From positions 131,946,155 to 132,010,154 of the forward strand of contig NC_057848.1 in the NCBI RefSeq assembly GCF_910594005.1: DNA of 64,000 nucleotides, given 5' to 3'. The notes beneath the pieces were generated by a model, which worked only from the letters and a program-made list of their open reading frames with translations, was not told where the DNA came from and did no database searches. Within the stretch, counting starts at the first letter, position 1. Every line of letters begins with the position of its first letter. The translations under genes and the position numbers were made by a program. This DNA is from Cervus elaphus (taxonomy: Eukaryota > Chordata > Mammalia > Artiodactyla > Cervidae). Below, one piece after another: positions 1 to 9,564 of this stretch.

Positions 1-244
1 TAAGGCTTCAGTAAAGGTCTCCTGTATTTTAGCAGCTATTGCCATTTGTTTTGGGGGTTGTATATTTTGACTGTCTAAGAGAAAACAGAGCAAAGGGCTT
101 CCAAGAAGGCTTGGAGTCTTACATTTTTCGTATTTGGGAGCAAGATGTGAATAATCTTATTCTAGACTTTGCTTCTCCATGATCAAAAGGACAGTGCACA
201 TTGGTACGTTTGGTTCATATCATGTGTTATTTCAGTTTTCAAGA

Positions 245-372
245 AAGTTGTGGGACTTCCTTGGTGGTCCAGTGGTGAAGACGGCATTCCCAATGCAAGG
301 GCACGGGTTCAATCCCCAGTCAGGGATCTAAGATCCCACGTGCCATGTGGCACTGCTCAAAAAAAAGAAAGA
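245..372 (+). repeat. CHR-type tRNA-Glu SINE
   Basis: It shows the typical gggacttccttggtggtcca start, an internal gggttcaatcccc box and an A-rich tail. A 12-bp target-site duplication, aagaaagttgtg, is at 241-252 and 369-380. Its 3' part is included in the inverted duplication with 1801-1996. Confidence 0.85.
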
Positions 373-478
373 AAGTTGTGATCAGTGTGTTCTCAGGAAA
401 GAGGAGTCAGTCTGGACTTAAGAAGGAAGAACTGTTTGGCCAAAGCATCTCCTAATCAGTAGTTTAGTGGAGGTGTCC
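312..478 (+). repeat. Inverted duplication, arm A
   Basis: This stretch, the 3' part of a CHR SINE plus about 105 bp of flanking DNA, is found again as reverse complement at 1801-1996. The core around 367-421 is essentially identical in the two copies (for example ttgtgatcagtgtgttctca). Outside these limits the two copies do not match. Confidence 0.85.
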
Positions 479-589
479 TACAGTCTTCACGTCTGCCTGT
501 AAATTACATGGTCCTGGGGTTTTGCACAGTGATATGCTTAAGGTGGTTTTTTATCAATATCTCCTTTCCAAGAAAGTCAATAAAGAAAT

Positions 590-712
590 ATTCTATTTTT
601 TTTTTGAGATTTATTTTTTCTTTTTTTTTTATTGTACTGGTTTTTGTCATACATTGACATGAATCAGCCATGGATTTACATATATTCCCCATCCCGATCC
701 CCGCTCTGAACA
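590..712 (-). repeat. L1 3'-end fragment
   Basis: A T-rich start is followed by gtcatacattgacatgaatc and atccccatcccgatcccc, the reverse complement of the ruminant L1 3' UTR end. It is a short 5'-truncated insertion. Confidence 0.8.
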
Positions 713-779
713 CTTTGAGCAATTTTTTTAAACAACTTTGGCCTTTGTATGTTATAGGAAGTCACGTGACTAATGAAAA

Positions 780-1010
780 ACACCCAGGACACAGAAACAG
801 AGCTAAACTTTAGACCGAGCTCTGCCATCGCTAATTGTGTTACACTGAGCAAGCCCTTGAGAATCTCTATGAGCCTCCATTTTCTAATCTGAAAAATAGG
901 ATAAACAATGCGAGCCTCAAAGGCTTATTGTTAAGAACTGAATGTGTGTGAGAATTGGAAACTATAGTGCTGTACCAATGTAAGGTGGTTATTATAACTG
1001 ATTGGCTGGC
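780..1010 (+). repeat. MIR SINE
   Basis: A decayed MIR core: agctctgcc, then a tgtgttacactgagcaag segment, then cctccattttctaatctgaaaa, in the standard order. Confidence 0.65.
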
Positions 1011-1594
1011 TTTCTTTCCAGCTCTTTTTCTTTGGTAAAGTCCCTTTACCATTTCTGATGTGACAAGAAATCAGTTTCAATGTGCATAAATATTTTAGTT
1101 TTCTTATACTATATTAAATATGGTTATATAGACACCACTCTGCAGCCAGTTGTTTATTTCTTGACTAAGTAATTAAATATCAACTTTGCTGAAGGCTATT
1201 AAATGAATCCAGGTAAGTGCCAACTGTGTACTCACACTGAGGACACAAAGACTAGGTAATTAAATTCTTATCATTCAGGAAATAAGTTCTCTGAGTTTTG
1301 AGGCCACAGCATGAGCTATTCAGGCTGATGCAGAGAAAGAGGGGGAATGCAATCCAGCCCACACACTGCTAGCCAAGCATCAATGTGAGCTGTATTCACC
1401 TGAAGAAGGGATGCTTTTTTGAAACTTACCTGCCACGAGTGTAATTTCTTCTTTCTTCCTGTAATTTACACAAAGGCATGGAATGTGTTAGCAGTGGCCC
1501 TGGTATTTATGTGGTTCGTGATGTTCTACAGAAGGCTTTCAGTGTTTCATCGTTTAGTGTGAGGAAGACTGCTTTCCATGTTTGTTTTCTGGAG

Positions 1595-1790
1595 TTATAC
1601 TGCCTAGATTTGAATACTGGCCCTGCTGGTCGCCAGCTGTGTGAACTTGGGTACATTACTTGACTTCTCTGTGCTTTGCTTTTTACATCTGCCAACGTCA
1701 TAGCGTTGTTAGGAGAATAAATAAATTCTTATATGTAAAACATTTGGAATTGAAACTGGCCTGTAGTCAGTGCTCAAAATATTCCCGTCT
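1595..1790 (+). repeat. MIR SINE
   Basis: It contains tttgaatactggccctgct, agctgtgtgaacttggg and acttctctgtgctttgc, followed by the AT-rich 3' part, as in MIR. Confidence 0.7.
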
Positions 1791-1800
1791 TTTGGGAACT

Positions 1801-1996
1801 AAACCACTAAACTATTCATTAAGAAATGCTTTGACCAAACAGTTCCTTCTCCTTAAGTCCAGACTGACTCCTCTTTCCTGAGAACACACTGATCACAACT
1901 TTCTTTCTTCTTCTTCTTCTCCTTTTTTTTTTTGGCAGCACTGCAGGGCATGTGGGATCTTGGTTCCCTGACCAAGGATTGAACCCGTGTCTACCT
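1801..1996 (-). repeat. Inverted duplication, arm B (includes truncated CHR SINE)
   Basis: This is the reverse complement of 312-478. Positions 1926-1996 are the 3' half of a CHR SINE and 1801-1910 the adjoining unique DNA. A TTC-rich expansion (1904-1920) sits at the SINE tail. The SINE's 5' half is missing, so this copy is likely the derived one. Confidence 0.85.
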
Positions 1997-2040
1997 GCCT
2001 CTCTACTCTGTGTTGAAGAGTTCAGCAACTAACGTCTGAA

Positions 2041-3147
2041 TTGTACCTATAAATGCCACTTTCCTTTAATGAATTTAGTCTCACATTGGTGATATTTTTT
2101 CTTCTTACCCCAGCCTCTTTTGTGTGTGTATGTGTTAAATAACTGAAAAGGCATTCTTTGTAGAGACATCAAAGAATTCCACTTCTTTGATTAGAAGGTC
2201 ACTTGGTTGTTTCTAGAATTTTCTCATAAAACTGTTGCTTTGTCAGAAGTGACAGAGGTGATGAGGGCTATTTGCATGTTTTTGGCTTTCTTCTTTCCTA
2301 AGAGCGTGCTTATAAGGTTTACTAGGGTTATAAGTTTAGAGATGCTTTGTGGTACTGTGAATTTTTTTCTCTCAGTTTTGGTCAACACGATACTTTTTTG
2401 ATAATTTTAAACTGAGAAAAAGTCCTTTGTAACACGGAAGTACTGATATTTGATAATGTTTTCAGAACAATTAGCCTTGCATTTCAAAATGCTGAAAAAT
2501 TCTGTTAAATATAGCTTTTGATAGGAAGGACATGAGACAGACTGACAAAGCGAAGAGTGAGGCAGATGGTGATTTTGATTTTTATCTTCCTTCCAAATCC
2601 CAGCTCCTTCACTGTTCTTAAGACTCTTAGAAGCCTTTTTGTTACTTGCGCTGTGTACTTTTCAGTCTCCTACAGTCTCTAACTCTTAAGCCCTTTTCCA
2701 TGGCACAAAACAGGAAGCATAGAATGTTAATAATGCTGCAAACCACTGATTTCTAGGTACTTACAATAATTTGGGTGTCTAATACAGATTGAAATATCCA
2801 AATAATTGAGATAGTCATCACTTTGAGGAAACATTTTCCAAGTGAACTACATGGAAAGGGAGATGCAATATTTTGATCATTTCATGGCATTAGGCTTTTG
2901 TCTACCATTTAGTCAGCTATGCCATACTATGCTTATTCATCCAAAGGAGACTCCCTGAGCCAAAATACCATAGATCCTGCATCATTTAGAACTAACAAGT
3001 GAGATGATCTTATCAGGGATCTGTCTAGGACACATAGGTGCTACTTCTGAACGCGCCAAATAATCATTTGTTTTGTGAAATTTTCATTGATCCTGCATAT
3101 TAAACTCAAGTTTTTATTAGCTTTTTAAAAGTAGGCAATGATTATAT
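2041..3147. other. Intron 1 stretch without recognised features
   Basis: AT-rich intronic DNA. I see no exon, RNA gene or repeat that I can name. The open frame at 2207-2401 has no recognisable content. Confidence 0.6.
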
Positions 3148-3352
3148 ACTTGTTTCTAAACTGGTTGCCTAAACAGTCTGCCACAATGTGGGAGATCTGG
3201 GTTCGATCCCTGGAGAAGGAAATGGCAACCCACTGTAGTATGCTTGCCTGGAAAATGCCATGGATGGAGGAGCCTGGCAGGCTGCATGCAGTCCATGGGG
3301 TCACGAAGAGTCAGATACAACTGAGAGACTTTATTTCCACTTTCACTTTCAA
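3148..3352 (+). repeat. Bov-tA SINE
   Basis: The tRNA-like half (gggttcgatccctgg) is joined to the BovA half (gaaatggcaacccactgtag to gagtcagatacaactgag). The 5' end is degraded. Confidence 0.85.
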
Positions 3353-3514
3353 ACTGTTTGTAAAAATTAAATATCTGTTTAAAAGAAAAACCAATATTTT
3401 AAGATTCTTCTGTTTAGATGGACAGCAGAATGTTTTTAAGACATTGCATCAATCTGTGTATAGAGTTACTGCATTTTTAACTTTTGCTTTTTGGTCCAAG
3501 GGTGGTGGCTAAGA

Positions 3515-3735
3515 ATTCCGGTTTGGGGCTGAACCCTCACCATTTACTAATTGTGTAGTCTATGGCAAGTCAGTGAATGTCTCTTAGCCTCCATTTTTTT
3601 TTCTTTTTAAAATGAGGATAATAATACCTGTCAGTACTGTGGTGAAAATCAAATGGGTTTTCTATGTGAAACACTGCTTCTTCACACAGAGCAAAGCAAT
3701 GCTCAATGCTTTATGATGGCGTTTGTTATTATCGT
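3515..3735 (+). repeat. MIR SINE
   Basis: Gappy match to MIR: tttactaattgtgtagtc, cctccatt with a T-run insertion, aaaatgaggataataatacc, and a 3' ctcaatgctttatg end. Confidence 0.65.
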
Positions 3736-4083
3736 GGATATTTTCTTTCTCCTCTTTTAGCTGTTACTGCATTGTGTCAGGAAATGATTGCCTAAGGGTT
3801 TCAACAGCACTGATTACTTTGTTTAGTGTTTCTACTTTATATTATTTTTCACAATAGTATTACATTTTAAAATTCTCAGATTTCCAAGAGAACACACCAT
3901 CTCTCCTATTTTTGTTTATGGCAAAATGTGTTAAAAGTTCCAAATTACTGACATAAACATGAACTCTTGGGAAACAACCTTGTCGTCAGCCCTGGGGGCT
4001 CTGGGTCCTTAGTTGTTTGCTTATCTTTTGATTAATCAAACCATTAATCCTTTTGCTAGTCATCAGTGAGGAATCCCTTGAGA

Positions 4084-4301
4084 GCTCAGTTGCTCAGTTG
4101 TGTAACACTGAACAACACCATGGACTATGGACTGTAGCCCACCAGTCTCCTCTGTCCATGGGATTTCCCAGGCAAGAATATTGGAGTGGGTTGCCATTTC
4201 CTCCTCCAGGGGATCTTCCCAAGCCAGGGATCGAACCCGCATCTCCTTGTCTGCTATATTAGCCGGCGAATTCTTTACCACTGAGCCACTGGGGAAGCCC
4301 C
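4084..4301 (-). repeat. Bov-tA SINE
   Basis: Reverse-complement Bov-tA: tgctcagttgtgt at one end, caggcaagaatattggag in the middle, and gagccactggggaagcccc (the SINE start) at the other end. Confidence 0.9.
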
Positions 4302-4347
4302 TCGCTTGACAGCTACATGTAAACAATCTTTTTAAATTTTCTTTATT

Positions 4348-4556
4348 AAAAAAATTTTTATTGAAGTATATAACTGGTTTACAGTGTTTGGATTAATTTC
4401 TGCTGTATAGCACAGTGATTCTGTTATATCTATCTATCTATCTATCTATACATACATACATTCTTTCTTAAGTGTTATTTTCCATTGTGGTTTATCAGAA
4501 GATATTTGATATAGTTCTCTGTGCTGTACAGTAAGACCATGTTGTTTATACATCTT
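4348..4556 (-). repeat. L1 3' UTR fragment with TATC microsatellite
   Basis: Reverse complement of an older L1 3' end (tgctgtatagcacagtgatt; ttctctgtgctgtacagtaa). A (TATC)n/(ATAC)n microsatellite at about 4425-4462 has grown inside it. Confidence 0.7.
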
Positions 4557-4629
4557 GACAATCTTAATAACCTCCAGACCAGACTCCAACTCCTCAGTTT
4601 TTTTGGTACCCTAAAACTCCCTCTTCCTA

Positions 4630-4787
4630 AAATGCAGAGGATGAGATGGTTGGATGGCATTACCGACTCATTGGACATGAGTTTGAGCAAACTCCAGGGG
4701 ATAGTGAAGGACAGGGAAGCCTGGCGTGCTGCAGTCCATGGGGTTGCAAAGAATCAGACACAACTTAGCGACTGAACAGAAACAAAC
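4630..4787 (+). repeat. BovB LINE 3' end
   Basis: The 3' terminal BovB piece: gaggatgagatggttggatg through tggggttgcaaagaatcaga to gcgactgaac. The frame still resembles the end of the BovB ORF (RMRWLDGITDSLDMSLSKL). Confidence 0.9.
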
Positions 4788-4789
4788 TG

Positions 4790-5660
4790 CAGGGACTTTC
4801 TTAGGCCATTGTTATTTGGGTCAATTATTTTTCAAATCAGTCTTTGTCGGTTGATGTCCAACAAGCATTTTGAATACCACCACGCATGAGCATGAGTGAG
4901 ACAAACTGTGAGGTATTTCCCACAACATGTTTTTGTATTGGTCTGTTTAAAGATACTTTTGTAGTTTCTATTTATGCTTTTCTAAAGCACATGAACCTAG
5001 AGAACTCTAGTCAATGATCTGATAAGGCCCTGGCTTGTTCTAGTAAATGTTTCTGTATAGCATCAGGTACTTACTTAGTAATGTCTTTTGTGGACTATAA
5101 AATACTAGTGTATTTGAGTGATGTGTTTCATTCTGAGCCCCCTTTTAAGCCTCACCATGCTTAGCAAGTCTATCTGAATTCCATGATAACTGCTGTTACT
5201 ATGGCTGCATGTTATTTCATATTTCATTTGTTGAACTGATGCTTGATAAGAGAGATGGCATTGAATCGTGGGCAATTTTGACTCAGTAGAAAGGTTTTCT
5301 TTTTTCTTCTTTATGGAGGTAAAATTAGGAAACTGTAGTTAAAAATCCAAGCCTTGTATTTCTAAATTAGGGTTGTGCAATGCTTGTGCACACTGTGTGT
5401 GTGTAGGGGGGTGGACTTTGGCACCATCACCCCACCACCTGCTGGATGTTCTGGCCATGGCCCCAAGGACAGTTATCAGAAGGTGGATTAACTCAAATAA
5501 TGAAATGTCACATAAGCCTCTTTAAAAAAAAATGGGTTTCCTCTTTTAGGACAGCTCACAGAGGGTGAATGGAGCCTCATCTTTTCATTATGGCTTCCAC
5601 GGAAGACTCATATCTTATGTTCCACGGATTCTTATCAAACCACAAGATACAAATGTGCTT
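4790..5660. other. Intron 1 stretch without recognised features
   Basis: Intronic DNA with no exon or repeat I can name apart from a short GT run near 5393. Confidence 0.55.
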
Positions 5661-5675
5661 TCAAAACATGGTGAC

Positions 5676-5900
5676 AGCATGTATACTATTTATGGTGAAA
5701 CAGATCACCAGCCCAGGTGGGATGCATGAGACAAGTGCTTGGGCCTGGTGCACTGGGAAGACCCAGAGGAATCGGGTGGAGAGGGAGGTGGGAGGGGGGA
5801 TCGGGATGGGGAATACGTGTAAATCTATGGCTGATTCATATCAATGTATGACAAAAAATAAATAAATAAATTTAAAAAAAAAGAAAGAAAAAAAACAAAC
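5676..5900 (+). repeat. 5'-truncated L1 3' end with target-site duplication
   Basis: The last about 190 bp of a ruminant L1 3' UTR (caccagcccaggtgggatgc; ggatcgggatggggaatacg) plus an A-rich tail. It is flanked by a perfect 12-bp duplication, aaacatggtgac, at 5664-5675 and 5901-5912. Confidence 0.9.
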
Positions 5901-6034
5901 AAACATGGTGACCCAAACAAAGTGAAAAACACTTTTGAAATGTAATTTCTCCTGAAGCAGAAATTGAGAGATGTGATTTATGAAAAGGATGGCTCTGAGG
6001 CCCCATGGAAACCAATGCTCATAGTGGTTGTAGA

Positions 6035-6320
6035 AGCAGACACTGGCATGAAACTGCCTGGCTTTGTTGCTGGCTCATTATGTGATCTTGGACACCTCTT
6101 TGTGCTTCAGTTTCCTCAGCCATAAAATGGGAATATCATGTGAAGTAATTAGCCTCCAACTAATAAAAAAAAAAAGAAAAAAAAATAAAGTTTTATTGGA
6201 GGACAAAAAAAAATGGGAATATCAATAGTACCTTTTTTTAAAATTGGATTGCTGTGAAAATTCATTGAATTGATACATTAAAACACTCAGAACAGCATCT
6301 GAAATGTTGTGTGCACTATA
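6035..6320 (+). repeat. MIR SINE split by a small L1-tail insertion
   Basis: MIR core ctcattatgtgatcttgg, ctttgtgcttcagtttcctc and ataaaatgggaatatca. It is interrupted at 6139-6209 and then resumes with aaaatgggaatatcaatagt and the MIR 3' half. Confidence 0.8.
6139..6209 (+). repeat. 71-bp L1-tail insertion with inverted end
   Basis: tgaagtaattagcctccaac and an A-rich run (the last bases of ruminant L1) are followed by ttttattggaggac, a shortened inverted copy of the same tail. The duplication aaaatgggaatatca (6124-6138 and 6210-6224) proves insertion into the MIR. Confidence 0.75.
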
Positions 6321-6348
6321 GGAATATGAGCTATTTTCATAGGGATTT

Positions 6349-6540
6349 TCGCTCAATCGTGTCTGACTCTTTGCGACCCCATGGACTGTAGCCCGCCAGG
6401 CTCCTCTGTCAGTGGGATTTTCCAGTCAAGAATACTGGAGTGGGTTGCCATTTCCTCTTCCAGGGGATCTTCCCAACCCAGGGATTGAACCTTCATCTCC
6501 TGTGTCTCCTGCATTGGCAGATGGATTCTTTACCACTAGT
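6349..6540 (-). repeat. Bov-tA SINE
   Basis: Reverse-complement Bov-tA from tcgctcaatcgtgtctgact to ggattctttaccactag, lacking the last bases of the tRNA-like start. Confidence 0.9.
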
Positions 6541-6544
6541 GGGA

Positions 6545-7609
6545 TCTAAAAGTTCCAGAACTATTATTTTTAAAAGACAAGGTAGAAACTGTTTCATTTC
6601 TCTGTAAGGCACAGCATTTTGGCATTTCCTTGATTTTGTTTGATTTCATAAAGCAAATGAGTATGGTATTTGGAACTGAGTAAATTCAATTCATTTTGGT
6701 AAGAATACTAGAGTTACCTTGTCTGAAAAAACTCTTACTAAACTCTGTAAGTCCAAGATGCAGAATTTGAAGATTTGTGAGATCAAAAACTACATTCAGG
6801 ATGTACTTATACCAAAAATTACATATTTGAACTCTACACTAAGCTTTATACGTTATCAAAACTCACTGAACTCAGTGGTTAAAATTTATTCTATATAAAT
6901 GTATCTCAGTAAACTGTTTTGTTATGTTGAATTCATGATGTTGGAATTGTAGTAGGCATACAGTATTTTTGACTACATTAATAGATGAATAAATGAATGG
7001 AGTCATTTTATTCTTCAGTGATGGATCCTACAGGGAATGAGGACAATTAAATGAGTTGCATTTTATGTCTTTGGTTTTGTAACTTTACATCAACTTCCCA
7101 AAGTTCAGTTTTAATAGTGGATTTTAGGTCCTTTCACATGCTTTGAAGATTGACTCACCCCTTCACTCCTTCACCTAAATTTATTGGATTTTCAGATTTG
7201 CCTTGAGAATGAAGTCAGTTGCTCCATTTGGTCTTGGGTTTGCTGGGGCTTATACATTTCTTTTTTGTGGGGCTTTGTGTTTTCTTTCATGTTGTCAGAC
7301 ACATAATCATGTAATTTAGTCTTTAAAGATAAACATTTTGATATAGTGACCAAAGAAGTTTTTTAAGGTTTGAGACTTTTACTAAAAATGAAACCCTTTT
7401 TTATTCTTTCAAGAAATAGCAGTTGGTTTTGCAGACTTGGAATCTGGGTCTCTATTGAGAAACCCTAGACACCTGTAAGTTGGTTAAGTTGAACGTGATG
7501 ATATGTTATGTGTATGAGCCAACATAGACTTTTCTCATTGGCTGTTAGCACGGGGAGCTTATCTGGAGTTGAGTGTTTGATTCTGATTTCTTCTTGTATT
7601 TTCTACCAG
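6545..7609. other. MAOB: End of intron 1
   Basis: AT-rich DNA leading to the exon 2 acceptor. No repeat or extra exon recognised. The acceptor has a moderate pyrimidine tract (ttcttcttgtattttctaccag). Confidence 0.6.
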
Positions 7610-7704
7610 GTATGGCAGCAGCGAAACTTCTGCATGACTCTGGCCTGAATGTGATTGTTCTGGAAGCCCGGGACCGCGTGGGAGGCAGGACTTACACCCT
7701 TAGG
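7610..7704 (+). CDS. MAOB: MAOB exon 2 (residues 16-47)
   Basis: This 95-bp exon follows acceptor ttctaccag and ends before donor gtaaga. It opens with the last two bases of the Gly16 codon and codes residues 17-47 without a stop, ending in phase 0. It supplies the helix after the dinucleotide-binding glycine loop (that loop is in exon 1, outside the window). It also carries the conserved Glu34, which binds the ribose of the FAD adenosine, and the family fingerprint ARDRVGGRT around residues 35-43. The helix reads MAAAKLLHDSGLNV, which separates MAOB from MAOA (LSAAKLL plus a different continuation). Residue 31 is Ile where I recall Val in human. Identification is by direct translation and remembered family sequence. 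Confidence 0.96.
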
Positions 7705-8013
7705 GTAAGACAATAAGAATGGGCTGGAAAAATGTGACCCTGAAACTGAGTTTCCTTTTTTCTTTCTGAAAGTCTTGAACTTCACTTGACTCTTTTCAAG
7801 AGAGTGAAAATTATTTCAAAACACTCCACAGCCTCTCAATTTGCTTTCTTTCCATGTCTTTCTTCTGTCCATTTTCTCTTCTTGCCTCATAACATTTGGC
7901 CCTTTCCCCATATACAATTGCATCAATAATTAGATGTTTGAAATACATTAGTGAGTAAAACAAAGACTCCCTGCCCTTGTGAAACATATATCCCCCCTTT
8001 TTTTAAGTGGGGG

Positions 8014-8245
8014 AGCTATAGTGACTCAGGTGATAAAGAATCCACCTGCCAATGCAAGAGACCCAAGTTCCATTCCTGGGTCGGGAAGATCCCCTGGAGA
8101 AGGAAATGGCAACCCACTCCAGTATTCTTGCCTGGAGAATCCCATGGACAGAGGAGCCTGGTGGGCTACAGTCCATGGGATCTCAGGAGTTGGATGCAAC
8201 TTAGCGACTAAACCATACCATCATACAACAAACAAACAAAAACAG
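8014..8245 (+). repeat. Bov-tA SINE in intron 2
   Basis: Full-length: gctatagtgactcaggtgat start, acccactccagtattcttgc core, ttagcgactaaacc end and an (acaaa)n-like tail. Confidence 0.93.
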
Positions 8246-8529
8246 AAAAGAAGGACCTGCTCTGGTGTCCCTGACTATTAGGAATCCAGTTATGTTGGGA
8301 CGTGTTCAAATATAGGGAGTTTTTCTAGTCACTCTTTTTCAAAGGTTGGTCCTTAGTCATTGCAAAGGAAGCTAATTCAAAACCATATGAAAACCTTTCT
8401 ACTGAACATAAGAGCAATTTCAAAGGTTTAAATTAGGACTCTAATGCTATCTTTCAAGTGTCTGGTTTAACAAACCACAAAAGAAATTGTCATTTCCTGG
8501 ATGAATTTAGAGTTTATCATACAGGTGAA

Positions 8530-8916
8530 GAAAGTCACACAAAGAAAGGCAATTATCATATGATATCATTTATATGTAGATACCTTAAAAATGATACAGA
8601 TGAACTTACAAAACAGAAACTGACTCACATAGAAAACAAACATGGTTACCAAAGTGAATAGAGTTTGGGATTAAAATTAGGAGTTTGGGATTAACAGATA
8701 CACACTACTATATATAAAATAGACAAACAACAAGGAACTACTGTATAGCACAGGGAAGTATATAAAAAAATTTCTAGTAACCTATAATGGAAAATAATCT
8801 GAAAAATAATATATATATATACACACACATATATATATACACACACACACATAAAACTGAATCTTTTTGCTACACACCTGAAACATTGTAAATCAACTAT
8901 ACTTCAATAAAAAAGG
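8530..8916 (+). repeat. L1 3' UTR with TA/CA microsatellite
   Basis: It contains gaacttacaaaacagaaact, acacactactatatataaaa, tgtatagcacagggaagtat and caactatacttcaataaaaa, an older L1 3' UTR. A (TA)n(CA)n(TA)n(CA)n tract sits at 8806-8854. Confidence 0.8.
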
Positions 8917-9314
8917 GGTCTTTTCCTTTCTTGCTTTTCCTCTAGCATTAGGTGCCTCAAAATTAGCCAGAAATGCTAAGTAAAGAGAAATTCATCAATA
9001 ATTCATAGTTTACAAATCTAAGTCAGTAAAACCCAGAGCACGTTGTGGTACGTAGTGAGAATGATGGGGTTCAGAAATCTCTTGCTTATTTCAAGTCCAA
9101 TCAATTTTAGTTTAAAATTAGGAGTGATTCAATAACCATTTAGTTGCATGAATGCGGTAGAGTCGAGAACAGAGTCCAATTTTCTATAGATATTCCTCAA
9201 GGTGTGTCTAGAACCTGTGAAATGCCAATCTGCTTTTTTGAGGGCTGTCTTTTTTATCTTAAGAATAACAGGTTCACAAAATATTTATTTTTATTTCTTC
9301 CCATGGGAAAACAG

Positions 9315-9452
9315 AACCAAAAAGTTAAATATGTGGACCTTGGAGGATCTTATGTTGGGCCAACTCAGAATCATATCTTAAGATTATCCAAGGAGCTAGG
9401 ATTGGAGACCTACAAAGTGAATGAAGTAGAGCGTCTGATTCACCATACAAAG
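9315..9452 (+). CDS. MAOB: MAOB exon 3 (residues 48-93)
   Basis: This 138-bp exon lies between acceptor gaaaacag and donor gtaagc and codes exactly 46 residues in phase 0. It continues the FAD-binding domain with DLGGSYVGPTQN at residues 55-66, a segment conserved across MAO proteins. It ends in the MAOB-type stretch NEVERLIHHTK. The codon after QN is CAT (His67), where I recall Arg in human MAOB and MAOA. A CGT-to-CAT transition at a CpG would explain this; it could be a species difference, a polymorphism or a base error. Residues 72 (Ser) and 92 (Thr) also differ from human as I remember it. The exon reads through into intron 3 for a while before meeting a stop, which is a chance open frame. 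Confidence 0.96.
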
Positions 9453-9564
9453 GTAAGCCTGGAACAACCTTTGAAGGATTTGGAGATTTTTCTATCGGTA
9501 TTTCCATATATTAGTACAAATTCCAGATCCTCCCCTCAGACAATCTCCTTCATCCTTGAATGAC

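Noticed and set aside
5569..5865. 98-codon open frame
   Set aside because: Its second half is an L1 3' UTR and its first half shows no known motif.
9144..9563. 139-codon open frame as an alternative long exon 3
   Set aside because: The upstream part lacks MAO sequence and the canonical acceptor and donor define a 138-bp exon.
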